Shown in pieces: positions 10,180 to 20,163 of a stretch of 64,000 bases of DNA. The notes under the pieces are model-generated. The model saw only the letters and a list, made by a program, of their open reading frames with translations. It made no database searches and was not told the origin of the DNA. Each line of letters starts with the position of its first letter. The first letter of the stretch is position 1. This DNA comes from Prevotella sp. E13-17 (GTDB lineage: Bacteria; Bacteroidota; Bacteroidia; Bacteroidales; Bacteroidaceae): positions 372,001 to 436,000 of the forward strand of contig NZ_CP091787.1 of NCBI RefSeq assembly GCF_022024035.1. Reading direction: 5' to 3'. The position numbers and the translations under genes are program-made.

Positions 10180-13100
10180 ATGATAAAGATATACGATTAC
10201 ACGAAACAAGTGATCAACAAATTGGTTGTTGCCTTGGCGATGCTGGCACTCGGCAGTGCCGCTGCGTGGGCACAGACAGACTATTCTGGTGTATATTATA
10301 TTGCCAATGGCAATGGTTACAATGCAGGCACTCCTGCCAATAATTTCTATCTGGTACCTGCTACAAACGCGGACTACACTACGGGACAGCCACATCTGAC
10401 AACGGCAAAGACTGGACAGGTGGAAAACAGTTGCTGGATGGTGGAGAAAGCGGGCGACTACTACCATATCATCCATATCTCCGACGGCAAGTATCTGACG
10501 GCCAACCCCGCCTACGAAAGCTCTACGGAAAATTCCGTAGGTCGTTTGAGGGTACACCTCGAAACAGTCACGACACCCGGCAATAATCATCTGTTTGAAA
10601 TCAAACCCAACGGCAGTGCCACCGGCCCCTTTAACATCAGACATAAGGATATGAATGATGTCGTCAACAAGAAGACGGAGACCTATCTTGACCCTGCCGG
10701 TGGTAACAGAGAAGGCACCGAACTCACTAATTATCGAACCATTGACACCCCTTCTGGAACCGTCAACATTGGTGGTGGTGTCGGCTATTGGACGGATGAG
10801 GCTGCAGCCCGCTGGTATTTCGAGTCGGCCATAACGATTGTGGCTCCTACCATTACGAATAATTACGACGGCACTTTTACCATTACCGCAGCGACAGGTG
10901 CCGCCATCTATTATACAACCGATGGTAGCACACCTACCTTGTCGGCATATACTGGTTCTGGCACTACCTCAGTCAATGTCAGTCAGACGGACAACTTAAC
11001 AGTCATCAAGGCCATTGCCAAGGCTGCAAGCGATTCTTATCCTACGTATGTTAAAGTCTATGAACTGCCCGTCTGCGAAAGACCGGTGTTCAGTATTTTA
11101 GGAAACAAGATTGTGATGACATGCCCTAGTGAGGACGTGGAGATCCACTATACAACGAATGGTGATCCTGCCACGTCTTCATCACCATTATACACTGGAC
11201 CGATAACAAAAGAAAATGGCTCTGAAATCAGGGCCATAGCTACGAGACCTGGTTACGTGACCTCCGATGAAACCGTTCTCTTGCCGCCTACGGAGGTGTC
11301 TTCTTCCAGCGATATTACGGATATGACGGGAAATTATATCCTGGCAGCTGATTTCACCTCGACGGCCTCTATAGGAACCTCTGCTGATCCTTTCAGAGGA
11401 ACGATCGATGGTGATATGATTGTGTTGTCGGGGCTTGATCGTCCTTTGGTTGCCTATGCCGATGGCGCCATCATCAAGAATGTTATTATAGACAACGTCA
11501 GCATCAGTGGTGGAACGAACGTGGGCGCTATATGTGGCGAGGCTACGGGCAGTACTCGCATCTACAACTGTGGTGTGCTGGCAACTAATAGTACGGTGGA
11601 AACGGACAAAGATGGCTATAACACGCTGACGAACTGTAGCAGTACCATCAGTGGTAGCAACTATGTAGGTGGCATTGTGGGCCTGCTCGATGGTAGTGCA
11701 CGTGTCATCAACTGTTTTAGTTATGCCCATGTTTCTGGAGGTAGTTATGTGGGTGGTATCGTGGGATATAATAATGTTGCCACGAAATCAAACAATCTCA
11801 AGACTATGGTGATGAACTGCATGTTCTATGGTGAGGTCAGTGGCTCTTCAAAGGCCCCTATCTACAATGGTAGTATTATCACTAACAGAAGCGATCAGGC
11901 GGGGGTTAGCAACTTTAACTATTTCTGGGCAGGCGCCTCCTATGTTCAAAACAGGCAGATTGATGTTTACAACTGTGCTCTTTCTGCCGAAACACGCTTC
12001 TTGCAGCGCTTTGAGTTCTACCGTCATTTGCTCAACAGTAACAGAGCACTGGCTGCATGGTGGGCAACAGGCAGTGAAGAAAACGTGAACGAGATGAAGA
12101 AATGGGTGTTAGAACCTTCGCAGATAGGTAGTACGACGCCATATCCTATTCTTAAAACACCAGGCAAGTATTCTTCAGTGGTTAATATCGACGCAGACCA
12201 TGCCGAGGCTTTTGCCAGCGATGCTGCTACAAAGAAGACACAATATAACCAAGGACGTAAGTTTGGTGAGCTGACCATCAAAATCCAGAATGCATCGAGT
12301 GGTGCACCGGCTGGTGCTAACATTGAGGTGACATCGGTCACACCAAACATCACGGATAAGGATCCTGCACACTTTAATTTCAACTATTATAAGGTTCAGT
12401 TGCCTTATTATAATGATGTGGGCACGAAGAACTATACAGGCAATAAGGTGGTGACGGGATGGAAAATTGTAAGCATCAGTGGGGGAACACATGGTTTCTC
12501 TACTGGTTCGGACGCAACGGCAACGGTTGACGAGGATGGTGATATCACGCTGACAACACCTTATAACTTTGCTGATCGCAAGAGCACCGACAAGGACTTG
12601 TATAGTGAAGGTGAGCGCGTGTTTAGTCAGGGCGCCTACTTCGATGTGCCAGAGGGCGTGTCATCAATCACCATAGAACCCTATTGGGCTAAGTGTGTGT
12701 ATGTATCAGATGAATACCTCGACGTGGTGTATAATCAGAGTATGAATAACGGTACGCCTGCTTATGTGACAACGATAGGTGATGGCGCTCGTTATACAAA
12801 TGCCATTGCATATGATTTCAATGGTAGCAGTCAGAACGTCTATACAACGATGCAAGCAGCTGTCACAGCACTGGCACCATCTGGCTCTGTTTACGATAAT
12901 GCCATCGTGCTGGTGGGCAATGTGCATAGTCTGAAACTTTCGGATGAGACTAAAAATAAGTCATTTACAATCATGTCTATAGACTTGGATAAGGACAACG
13001 AGCCAGACTATTCATATATTCTCCGGTTTGACAGTCGTAAAAGGGTGCATCCCGTCAGAATCGACTTTCTGAATGTGATAGGTCTTGGCATGGCTCAAAA

Positions 13101-16100
13101 GTCCTTCGGTGGTACTGGAACTTACAACCTGGGTATCATGCAGCCCTACGGCTGGTTTGAATGTACCAACACGGGGCTTTTCCGTGTCACGCAGTTGGAA
13201 TATGACTATGTTAACTCAAATGTAGCGAATACTGACAGAGCGGAAAGCCCGATGATTCTTCTGGGTGGAGTGATAGAACAGTGGGTGACCGTTGGTGGTG
13301 CAGAGGTATACAATAAAGAAGCAAAGTCTGTGACCTACTACCATGTGGGCAGCAATGTGTGGTTTAAGGAATTCCATATTGGTGTGCATCAAGACAAGAC
13401 ACAAGAGGAATTCGTCAGTCCGCATCCACCCATCTCTGTCACTGGTGGCGATTATGACATCTTCTACCTGACGGGTTACTATAATAGTCCTAGTAATAAA
13501 TATGCCGATAATGCCGAATGCTATATCAATGGTGGCCGTTTCGACAAGGTGGCCGGTACGGGCATGCAGGGCATTGGCGCAGCTGGTGGTGCCGACGATA
13601 CGGGCAACATCGTGTGGCAGATAGATAATGCCGATATCAACGAGTTCTATGGCGGTGGTATCAATGCAGCCCATATTGCCGAGGGCAACATCGTGACGGT
13701 CATCACCAACAGTCGTGTGGATCAGTTCTGTGGCGGTCCGAAGTTTGGCGATATGAACAGTAATAAGAAGGTGGCTACCAATGCCTCCAACTGCATCTTC
13801 CGCACCTTCTTCGGCGCTGGCTATGGCGGCAACTCTTATAACCGCCGTTATCCTCAGAACCAGAACAAGGTGTCCAACATCGACTGGAATGCCTGGGCTT
13901 CTGGTAATAATGGCATACAATACAGATACAACGCCTCTGGCGTGGAGTCGCGCATCGACTATCAGTTTATCCCCATGTCTGACAACACGAAGAACGTGGC
14001 CCGTCTGTTTGTTGACTATGTCAGCTTCTCGCTGGCTACCACTCACGATGTTACATCGAAATTAAAGGATTGTACGATTACAACAAGCCCGCTTGGCACA
14101 CTCAATCTCTTCAGCCAGTGTGTGGGTAACTTCTATGGAGGTGGTAATCTTGGTATGGTGGCTGGACCGGTAAAGTCAACACTCACCAACTGTGTTGTTG
14201 AGGGACATGTGTTTGGAGCTGGTTACTCGGCCAGTCTGCCACCTGTAGCGGTGATGAATAATAATTTCCAAACAGAACCGTATTACGACGAGAATCTGGG
14301 TGCCTATCTGGATGCTGTGCTTCCTTCAACAGTGACCTACACTTGGCAACACCGTGATGTGGTTAATTCTGTAGAGACGGCTATTGACAAAACCAATCAT
14401 ATCCTCTTCACGCCGGTGGATCTAACAAGCCTTGGCGCTGTCACGGGTGATGTAACCCTGACCATAGATGGTAACACAACAGTCTCTAATGACAAGGTGA
14501 TGTCGGTGGCTAAGAGCGTGTTTGGCGGCGGAGAAGAGTCGGACGTTGTTGGCGATACTTATGTGTCTGTAAAAGGTGGTACCATCGGCGCACAGGGCTT
14601 AGGCGGTGCAATCTATGGCAACGTGTATGGTGGCGGAAAAGGAAAGGTAGAAGATAAGTTGGCTGGATTGGTAAATGGTAATACGCATATTGTTATCAGC
14701 GGTTCGCCCATGATTCATCATAATATCTATGGCGGTGGCGCCATTGGTTCTGTGGGTGACTTTACCTACAGTAACGAGACAGGTCTGCCAACGGCGCTTC
14801 ATACCAACAACACGGGCGTATGCCATGTGACGATCCTGGGCGGTCAGATTGGTACCACGGGTCTGAACAATGGTATGGTGTCTGGCGCTTCGCGTGGTGA
14901 TGTGTCTGTACCCGGCGACGACGGCGTGGATCCCTACGACCAGATGGCATGGGTCTATGAGACGCATGTCACCATCGGTACCTCTGGTTCTGCTACCGGA
15001 CCTGTCATTGCGGGCTCGGTCTATGGCAGTGGCGAGAATGGTCACACGTTTGCCGATACCGACATGAAGATATACAGTGGACTGATAGGCGTCCTGGACC
15101 GTAATGTCAATGGTGGTCCGCGCCATCCCTACCGTGGTAATGTTTATGGTGGCGGCTGCGGCACCGATACGTATGTCAAAGGCGGAAAATACTACTATAA
15201 CCCCATGTCGGGTCAGGTGTGGGGCAACACTCACGTGCAGATCTTTGGCGGCCATGTGGCTCACAATGTCTATGGTGGTGGCGCCATGGGTACGGTGGGT
15301 AAGTATGCCTTTGTCGATGAGGCTTATAACACGGCCCATCCCGCTGCTACACTGCCGCTGGGCAAACCCTACGAATGCTTGTCGGGCGGCCTTTGTCAGG
15401 TGACGATCAGTGGTGGCCTGATTGGGGCCACGGGGGCCACCATGACAGCCGAGGGCGGTCCTGATGACTTTGGGCATGTGTTTGGTGCTGGACGAGGCGA
15501 AATGCACGATCCTGCTTTATACCCGAACCTAGAGGTGGCATGCTATTTCAATATGACACAACTCACCATCAGTGATCAGGCCTTAGTAACGGGTTCTATC
15601 TATGGTGGTAGTGAGAGTGGTCATGTGTTGGGAAATACCAATGTGATTATCGCAGGCGGACAGATTGGTTGTGGAGTGGGCACCGATAGGGCTTATTCAG
15701 ATTGGGATGCTGAGACATTGGCACCCACAGACCACTGGCCTTTCGAGCATAATGGCCGTCCTCACGACCAATATGCTGATGCAAGTGGTAACTATCCAGA
15801 GATGCCTGCCGACGAGGATGGACCCTCGGCTCGTGGCGGCTATCCCAGTGCCACCGATGGCCATACGTTCTATGGTAACGTGTTTGCCGGTGGTTCTGGC
15901 TATTATCCTTATGCACCAGGCAAATGGCTCCGCTCTGCCGGTCGTGTGGAAGGAAATGCGAGTGTGACCATCAGTGGCGGTCATGTACTGAACAATGTTT
16001 ATGGCGGTTGTGAGATGGCCGACATTCTTGGCTCTGCCACGATTCTAATGACGGATGGTACTGTAGGTGTACCACGCAGTGCTGCCGATATTGTTGCCAA

Positions 16101-18171
16101 TCCTGCTGTAGGCCATATCTATGGTGGAGGCATGGGCGACAAACGTATCTTCTTTAATACCAGTACCAATGTGGCCTCGACGTCTGTCAACGTACTCGGT
16201 GGCAAGGTCTATGGCTCAGTCTATGGTGGTGGTGAGGATGGTCACGTGTTGAACAATGCAGTGACAACGATTCGCCAGGCAGATAATGATATTGCTACGG
16301 TGATAGGTACGGTAGGTACTACGGGCTATGATGGTAATATATTTGGTGGTGGACAGGGCTCTTCTATGGCTTTGACTTCCGGTGTTGTTGGAGGTAATGC
16401 GATTTTGAATGTTCAGGAAGGTACGATACTTGGCTCTGTCTATGGTGGTGGTCGTATTGCTTCTGTCGGAACCTATTTCGCTATGGCAAAAATCATTGAT
16501 CCTTCATCTGGCGAGGAAGTGAATAATCCTGACTATGGAAAGATGCAGAGCGGCGATGACCATGGCGTGATTACCGTCAATCTCACGGGAGGCACTATCG
16601 AACAAAATGTCTATGGTGGCTGTATGGGAACAACTGAAAACGATAGCCTGGGTGTTTCAAAGAATGTCACAGTGAAACTGAATGAAAATGTGGCAGACGA
16701 TGCTCGCGGTTGCGCTGTGAAGGGCTTTATCTTTGGTTGTAATAATGTGAATAGCTCTCCTCAGGGCGATGTCTTGGTGCATGTCTATAAGACTCAACGT
16801 GCAGGACAGACACGTATCACCAATCCTGCGGAAGGTCCGCAGACGGCTAAAGTACCTGGTACCAAGAGTGCCGATGGCAATTTTGTGCTGGAGTCATTCG
16901 ATGTTAAAGCTGTCTATGGTGGTGGTAACATGGCAGCTTATATGCCATTGGATTTAGCTAATGGTTCTACCCATGTGATCATTGATGGTTGCGACCGCAC
17001 CAGTATTGGACAGGTCTATGGCGGTGGCAATGCAGCCTCAACACCAGCTACGAATGTGGAAGTCAATGGAACTTTCGAGATTGGCGAACTGTTTGGAGGC
17101 GGTAACGGAAAGGATAGTATCGTCGTTAACAACATAAAGAAAAAGAACCCAGGCGCTAATGTCGGTTTCCTGGACTACTCCGATGTTGAGAATGATGAAC
17201 GATGGGATACAAAGGAGGAAAGAGCGACAAATGCCGATTTCATTGCCCGCTACTCCTATGGCAGTGGTGAGGCTGTTGTTAATGTCAAAGGTGGCACTAT
17301 TCATCGTGTCTTTGGTGGATCCAATACGAAGGGTAATGTGCGTATAGTAGCTTTGACGGTTCTTGAAGAGGTTGACAATAATGGCATACCTCTCTGTGTT
17401 TTCCATGTTGACGAGGCTTATGGTGGCGGTAAGAGTGCACCGATGGATGCAGAGGCTAAACTGATTATGGCATGTATCCCTGGTCTGACCGAGGTCTATG
17501 GTGGTGCTCAGGCAGCTGATGTCTTCGACGATGTGACGTTGACGATTACCAACGGTAACTTCAATCGCGTGTTTGGCGGTAACAATATCAGTGGAACCAT
17601 CCGTGGTAAGATTACTATTAACATTGAGGAAACTGGCTGTAGGCCTGTTGTCATTGGCGAACTGTATGGTGGTGGCAACGAGGCAGGCTATTCTGTTTAT
17701 GGCTATAACGAGGACGGATCTCTGATTGAAACTGCTTCTTCGCCTTTGTATGGCGACCCTGAAGTTAATGTCAAGTCGTTTACCAACATAGGCACCATTT
17801 ATGGTGGCGGCTATGGTACCAATGCTGTGATGATTGCTAACCCCACCGTCAATGTCAATGTGGTGCTGGGCGACTATGCTGTTGATGGCCGAATAGGTAC
17901 TATTGGTGATGTCTTTGGTGGTGGTAATGCTGCTAAGGTGATTGGCAATACGCAGGTAAATATTGGTACGGCTACGGGCGAAGATATCAACATGATATCA
18001 CTTCCAATCCTCGATGCTGATGGCAATCCTGTCTTGGATGCAAATAATAAGCCTACTTATACTAAGAAAAGAGTTTTGGGCGCTAATATCACAGGTAATG
18101 TCTATGGTGGTGGTAACAATGCCGAGGTAACAGGCTCTGCTAATGTAACCATCGGTAAACAAGTCCCATAA
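10180..18171 (+). CDS. Giant YGGG-repeat surface protein with signal peptide, lacking a sorting domain
   Basis: The protein has 2663 residues. A signal peptide (hydrophobic core about residues 14-28, likely cleavage after A31 in AWA-Q) is followed by a lectin- or trefoil-like segment (about 34-210). Next come two chitobiase C-terminal/Ig-like modules with YYTTDGSTPT and HYTTNGDPAT motifs (about 221-375) and a GLUG-type region with YVGGIVG (about 376-540). About 30 YGGG/FGGG repeats run from roughly residue 1150 to the end. It ends abruptly at NVTIGKQVP inside a repeat. There is no T9SS C-terminal domain, unlike the preceding gene, and the last 32 bp overlap the convergent vanZ-like gene. I infer either a 3' truncation of a longer gene or an assembly join. 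Exported surface protein of unknown ligand. Confidence 0.85.
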   Translation: MIKIYDYTKQVINKLVVALAMLALGSAAAWAQTDYSGVYYIANGNGYNAGTPANNFYLVPATNADYTTGQPHLTTAKTGQVENSCWMVEKAGDYYHIIHISDGKYLTANPAYESSTENSVGRLRVHLETVTTPGNNHLFEIKPNGSATGPFNIRHKDMNDVVNKKTETYLDPAGGNREGTELTNYRTIDTPSGTVNIGGGVGYWTDEAAARWYFESAITIVAPTITNNYDGTFTITAATGAAIYYTTDGSTPTLSAYTGSGTTSVNVSQTDNLTVIKAIAKAASDSYPTYVKVYELPVCERPVFSILGNKIVMTCPSEDVEIHYTTNGDPATSSSPLYTGPITKENGSEIRAIATRPGYVTSDETVLLPPTEVSSSSDITDMTGNYILAADFTSTASIGTSADPFRGTIDGDMIVLSGLDRPLVAYADGAIIKNVIIDNVSISGGTNVGAICGEATGSTRIYNCGVLATNSTVETDKDGYNTLTNCSSTISGSNYVGGIVGLLDGSARVINCFSYAHVSGGSYVGGIVGYNNVATKSNNLKTMVMNCMFYGEVSGSSKAPIYNGSIITNRSDQAGVSNFNYFWAGASYVQNRQIDVYNCALSAETRFLQRFEFYRHLLNSNRALAAWWATGSEENVNEMKKWVLEPSQIGSTTPYPILKTPGKYSSVVNIDADHAEAFASDAATKKTQYNQGRKFGELTIKIQNASSGAPAGANIEVTSVTPNITDKDPAHFNFNYYKVQLPYYNDVGTKNYTGNKVVTGWKIVSISGGTHGFSTGSDATATVDEDGDITLTTPYNFADRKSTDKDLYSEGERVFSQGAYFDVPEGVSSITIEPYWAKCVYVSDEYLDVVYNQSMNNGTPAYVTTIGDGARYTNAIAYDFNGSSQNVYTTMQAAVTALAPSGSVYDNAIVLVGNVHSLKLSDETKNKSFTIMSIDLDKDNEPDYSYILRFDSRKRVHPVRIDFLNVIGLGMAQKSFGGTGTYNLGIMQPYGWFECTNTGLFRVTQLEYDYVNSNVANTDRAESPMILLGGVIEQWVTVGGAEVYNKEAKSVTYYHVGSNVWFKEFHIGVHQDKTQEEFVSPHPPISVTGGDYDIFYLTGYYNSPSNKYADNAECYINGGRFDKVAGTGMQGIGAAGGADDTGNIVWQIDNADINEFYGGGINAAHIAEGNIVTVITNSRVDQFCGGPKFGDMNSNKKVATNASNCIFRTFFGAGYGGNSYNRRYPQNQNKVSNIDWNAWASGNNGIQYRYNASGVESRIDYQFIPMSDNTKNVARLFVDYVSFSLATTHDVTSKLKDCTITTSPLGTLNLFSQCVGNFYGGGNLGMVAGPVKSTLTNCVVEGHVFGAGYSASLPPVAVMNNNFQTEPYYDENLGAYLDAVLPSTVTYTWQHRDVVNSVETAIDKTNHILFTPVDLTSLGAVTGDVTLTIDGNTTVSNDKVMSVAKSVFGGGEESDVVGDTYVSVKGGTIGAQGLGGAIYGNVYGGGKGKVEDKLAGLVNGNTHIVISGSPMIHHNIYGGGAIGSVGDFTYSNETGLPTALHTNNTGVCHVTILGGQIGTTGLNNGMVSGASRGDVSVPGDDGVDPYDQMAWVYETHVTIGTSGSATGPVIAGSVYGSGENGHTFADTDMKIYSGLIGVLDRNVNGGPRHPYRGNVYGGGCGTDTYVKGGKYYYNPMSGQVWGNTHVQIFGGHVAHNVYGGGAMGTVGKYAFVDEAYNTAHPAATLPLGKPYECLSGGLCQVTISGGLIGATGATMTAEGGPDDFGHVFGAGRGEMHDPALYPNLEVACYFNMTQLTISDQALVTGSIYGGSESGHVLGNTNVIIAGGQIGCGVGTDRAYSDWDAETLAPTDHWPFEHNGRPHDQYADASGNYPEMPADEDGPSARGGYPSATDGHTFYGNVFAGGSGYYPYAPGKWLRSAGRVEGNASVTISGGHVLNNVYGGCEMADILGSATILMTDGTVGVPRSAADIVANPAVGHIYGGGMGDKRIFFNTSTNVASTSVNVLGGKVYGSVYGGGEDGHVLNNAVTTIRQADNDIATVIGTVGTTGYDGNIFGGGQGSSMALTSGVVGGNAILNVQEGTILGSVYGGGRIASVGTYFAMAKIIDPSSGEEVNNPDYGKMQSGDDHGVITVNLTGGTIEQNVYGGCMGTTENDSLGVSKNVTVKLNENVADDARGCAVKGFIFGCNNVNSSPQGDVLVHVYKTQRAGQTRITNPAEGPQTAKVPGTKSADGNFVLESFDVKAVYGGGNMAAYMPLDLANGSTHVIIDGCDRTSIGQVYGGGNAASTPATNVEVNGTFEIGELFGGGNGKDSIVVNNIKKKNPGANVGFLDYSDVENDERWDTKEERATNADFIARYSYGSGEAVVNVKGGTIHRVFGGSNTKGNVRIVALTVLEEVDNNGIPLCVFHVDEAYGGGKSAPMDAEAKLIMACIPGLTEVYGGAQAADVFDDVTLTITNGNFNRVFGGNNISGTIRGKITINIEETGCRPVVIGELYGGGNEAGYSVYGYNEDGSLIETASSPLYGDPEVNVKSFTNIGTIYGGGYGTNAVMIANPTVNVNVVLGDYAVDGRIGTIGDVFGGGNAAKVIGNTQVNIGTATGEDINMISLPILDADGNPVLDANNKPTYTKKRVLGANITGNVYGGGNNAEVTGSANVTIGKQVP

Positions 18172-18517
18172 CAGCACCCATCATTACGCCTATTGCATCG
18201 GCAGCCAAGTCGAGCCATTCGCCTGAGCGGTTGGTGGTGCAATAGGCTTGAACCAGCTCAATCACGCCTCCCATCACGGTGGGAGCCAGCCATGCCCACA
18301 AGATCAGCTTGCGGGCATTTAATGTTTGGTGACTACGCAAGTATTCCCACCAAATGACTGCGCATGTGCCGCCATACATTACGAAATGGGTCCATTTATC
18401 CAGAAAGTTGATGCTTGGCAACTCCATTTCCTTGGGCGGCATGAACCAGATAGAAAGATACCATACGAGCGCAATACAGAGAATAGACAGTGGGTATTTC
18501 TTGATGAATGTGAGCAT
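18140..18517 (-). CDS. VanZ-like small membrane protein
   Basis: A protein of 125 residues if it starts at the methionine of MLTFIKKYPLSI (18517). An upstream in-frame ATG at 18589 would add 24 unconvincing residues. Four hydrophobic segments and the motifs DKWTHFVMYGG and GGVIELVQ, followed by R-S-G-E-W-L-D-L-A-A-D, are typical of the VanZ-like family. These are small integral membrane proteins whose usual role is unknown; the name comes from the teicoplanin-resistance protein VanZ and does not show resistance here. The stop codon lies 32 bp inside the end of the giant gene on the other strand. Confidence 0.8.
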   Translation of the reverse strand: MLTFIKKYPLSILCIALVWYLSIWFMPPKEMELPSINFLDKWTHFVMYGGTCAVIWWEYLRSHQTLNARKLILWAWLAPTVMGGVIELVQAYCTTNRSGEWLDLAADAIGVMMGAVMGLVYRWLH

Positions 18518-18728
18518 GTGAATTGCTTTTAGATGTAAACTGGTCGCAAAAATACGAATTATTCCGTAATTCTGCAACAAGAGATGCAAAAAAGAGAAGT
18601 CCGAGTACCGTGCAAAGCTACTTCCTTTGGTTACAATTTGTAGTTCATTCTGCTATTTTTCTTATTAGGTTGGTGCTGTCGGTTTGATTTTATTTACGAT
18701 TTATTACCCAAGTTTCGTTTTTTTTTCC

Positions 18729-18736
18729 TACTTTTG
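18729..18736 (+). promoter_or_regulatory. -7 promoter box for the NSS symporter operon
   Basis: TACTTTTG matches the Bacteroidota TAnnTTTG element 27 bp before the symporter start. No clear TTTG is seen at the expected -33 position. Confidence 0.5.
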
Positions 18737-18762
18737 CATCCGTTTTTAACAGGATACGAGAA

Positions 18763-20163
18763 ATGAATCAGACGGAAAGAGCAAATTTCGGTAGTAAGTT
18801 AGGCATCATACTTGCCACTGCGGGGTCGGCCGTAGGACTGGGCAATGTGTGGCGTTTCCCCTATATGACTGGCCAAAACGGTGGTGCAGCCTTTATTCTT
18901 GTCTATGTGGCATGCGTGCTGATATTAGGCATACCCTGTATGCTCAACGAGTTTATCATAGGACGTCGGGCACAGGCCAACACGGCTCGTGCCTATGCCA
19001 AGTTGGCCAATGGCACCCCTTGGCGCCTCATCGGCCTCTTCGGCGTCTTCACTGGTTTCCTGATCACGGGCTATTATGTCGTGGTGTCGGGCTGGTGTCT
19101 GCAGTACATCTATGCTTCTGCAGCTGGTCATCTGATGGGCGATGCCGATTATGTGAAGACCTATTTCGAGACCTTCTCTGCCCATCCGTGGAAGCCCATT
19201 GTCTGTATGCTGCTGTTCATGCTGCTGTGCCATTTCATCATCTCGCGTGGCGTAGAGAAAGGTATAGAGAAGGGGTCTAAGATGATGATGCCCTTGCTCT
19301 TCATTCTGCTCATCGTGATTGCGGTGGCTTCATGCACCCTGCCTGGTGCCGGCCGAGGCGTCAGCTTCCTGTTTAACCCCGACTTCTCGAAGGTCGATAG
19401 CAATGTGCTGTTGGGCGGACTGGGACAGGCTTTCTATTCGCTCAGTGTGGGCATGGGCTGTCTTTGCACCTATGCCAGCTATTTCAAGAAAGACACCCAC
19501 CTCACGAAGTCAGCCTTTCAGATCGTAAGCATCGACACGCTGATAGCCATTCTGGCAGGTCTCATGATATTCCCCGCGTTCTTTGCCATCTATCCTAATG
19601 CCCCCGAGCTGATGAGCGATCCCAATCTGTCCAGTCAGTATTGTGGTCCCGGACTGGTGTTCATCACCCTGCCCAGCGTGTTCCAACAGGCTTTCTCTGG
19701 GATACCTTACCTTGGAGAGGTGGTAGCCCTGCTCTTCTACGCCCTGTTGTCGTTGGCAGCCCTGACCTCCCTAATGTCTCTTCACGAGGTCAGCACCGCC
19801 TTTTTCCACGAAGAACTCAACATCTCGCGTCGCAAGGCTGCCGCCATTGTCACGCTGACCTGTGCCGTGATTGGCGTGTTCTGTTCGCTGTCGTTTGGCG
19901 ATGGTCGTGAGTGGCTCATGGTGGGTGGCAAGTCCTTGTTCAACTGGTTCGACTACCTCACCGGTCAGATATTCCTGCCCACGGGCGGACTGCTCACCTG
20001 CTTGTTCCTGGGGTGGTATGTGCCAAAGGCAGTCGTCAAGGATGAGTTCACCAATGGCGGAACTTTCCGTGGCCGCCTCTTCGGCATCTATATCTTTGCC
20101 GTTCGTTTTGTCTGTCCCATCTGCATTCTGCTCATCTTCCTCCATCAGTTTGGTGTGATATGA
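18763..20163 (+). CDS. Sodium:neurotransmitter symporter (NSS/LeuT family) amino-acid transporter
   Basis: A 466-residue polytopic inner-membrane protein. The N-terminus carries the family signature, with GSAVGLGNVWRFPY at residues 21-34 followed by GGAAFILVY, where bacterial NSS proteins bind sodium and substrate. About 11-12 membrane helices are visible. It should import an amino acid or amine with sodium; the substrate cannot be told from sequence. Its stop overlaps the next start as ATGA, so the two genes are translationally coupled. Confidence 0.9.
   Translation: MNQTERANFGSKLGIILATAGSAVGLGNVWRFPYMTGQNGGAAFILVYVACVLILGIPCMLNEFIIGRRAQANTARAYAKLANGTPWRLIGLFGVFTGFLITGYYVVVSGWCLQYIYASAAGHLMGDADYVKTYFETFSAHPWKPIVCMLLFMLLCHFIISRGVEKGIEKGSKMMMPLLFILLIVIAVASCTLPGAGRGVSFLFNPDFSKVDSNVLLGGLGQAFYSLSVGMGCLCTYASYFKKDTHLTKSAFQIVSIDTLIAILAGLMIFPAFFAIYPNAPELMSDPNLSSQYCGPGLVFITLPSVFQQAFSGIPYLGEVVALLFYALLSLAALTSLMSLHEVSTAFFHEELNISRRKAAAIVTLTCAVIGVFCSLSFGDGREWLMVGGKSLFNWFDYLTGQIFLPTGGLLTCLFLGWYVPKAVVKDEFTNGGTFRGRLFGIYIFAVRFVCPICILLIFLHQFGVI

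Noticed and set aside
18140-18517. Glycopeptide resistance gene
   Set aside because: VanZ-like proteins are widespread; no vanA-type ligase or vanHX genes are present.
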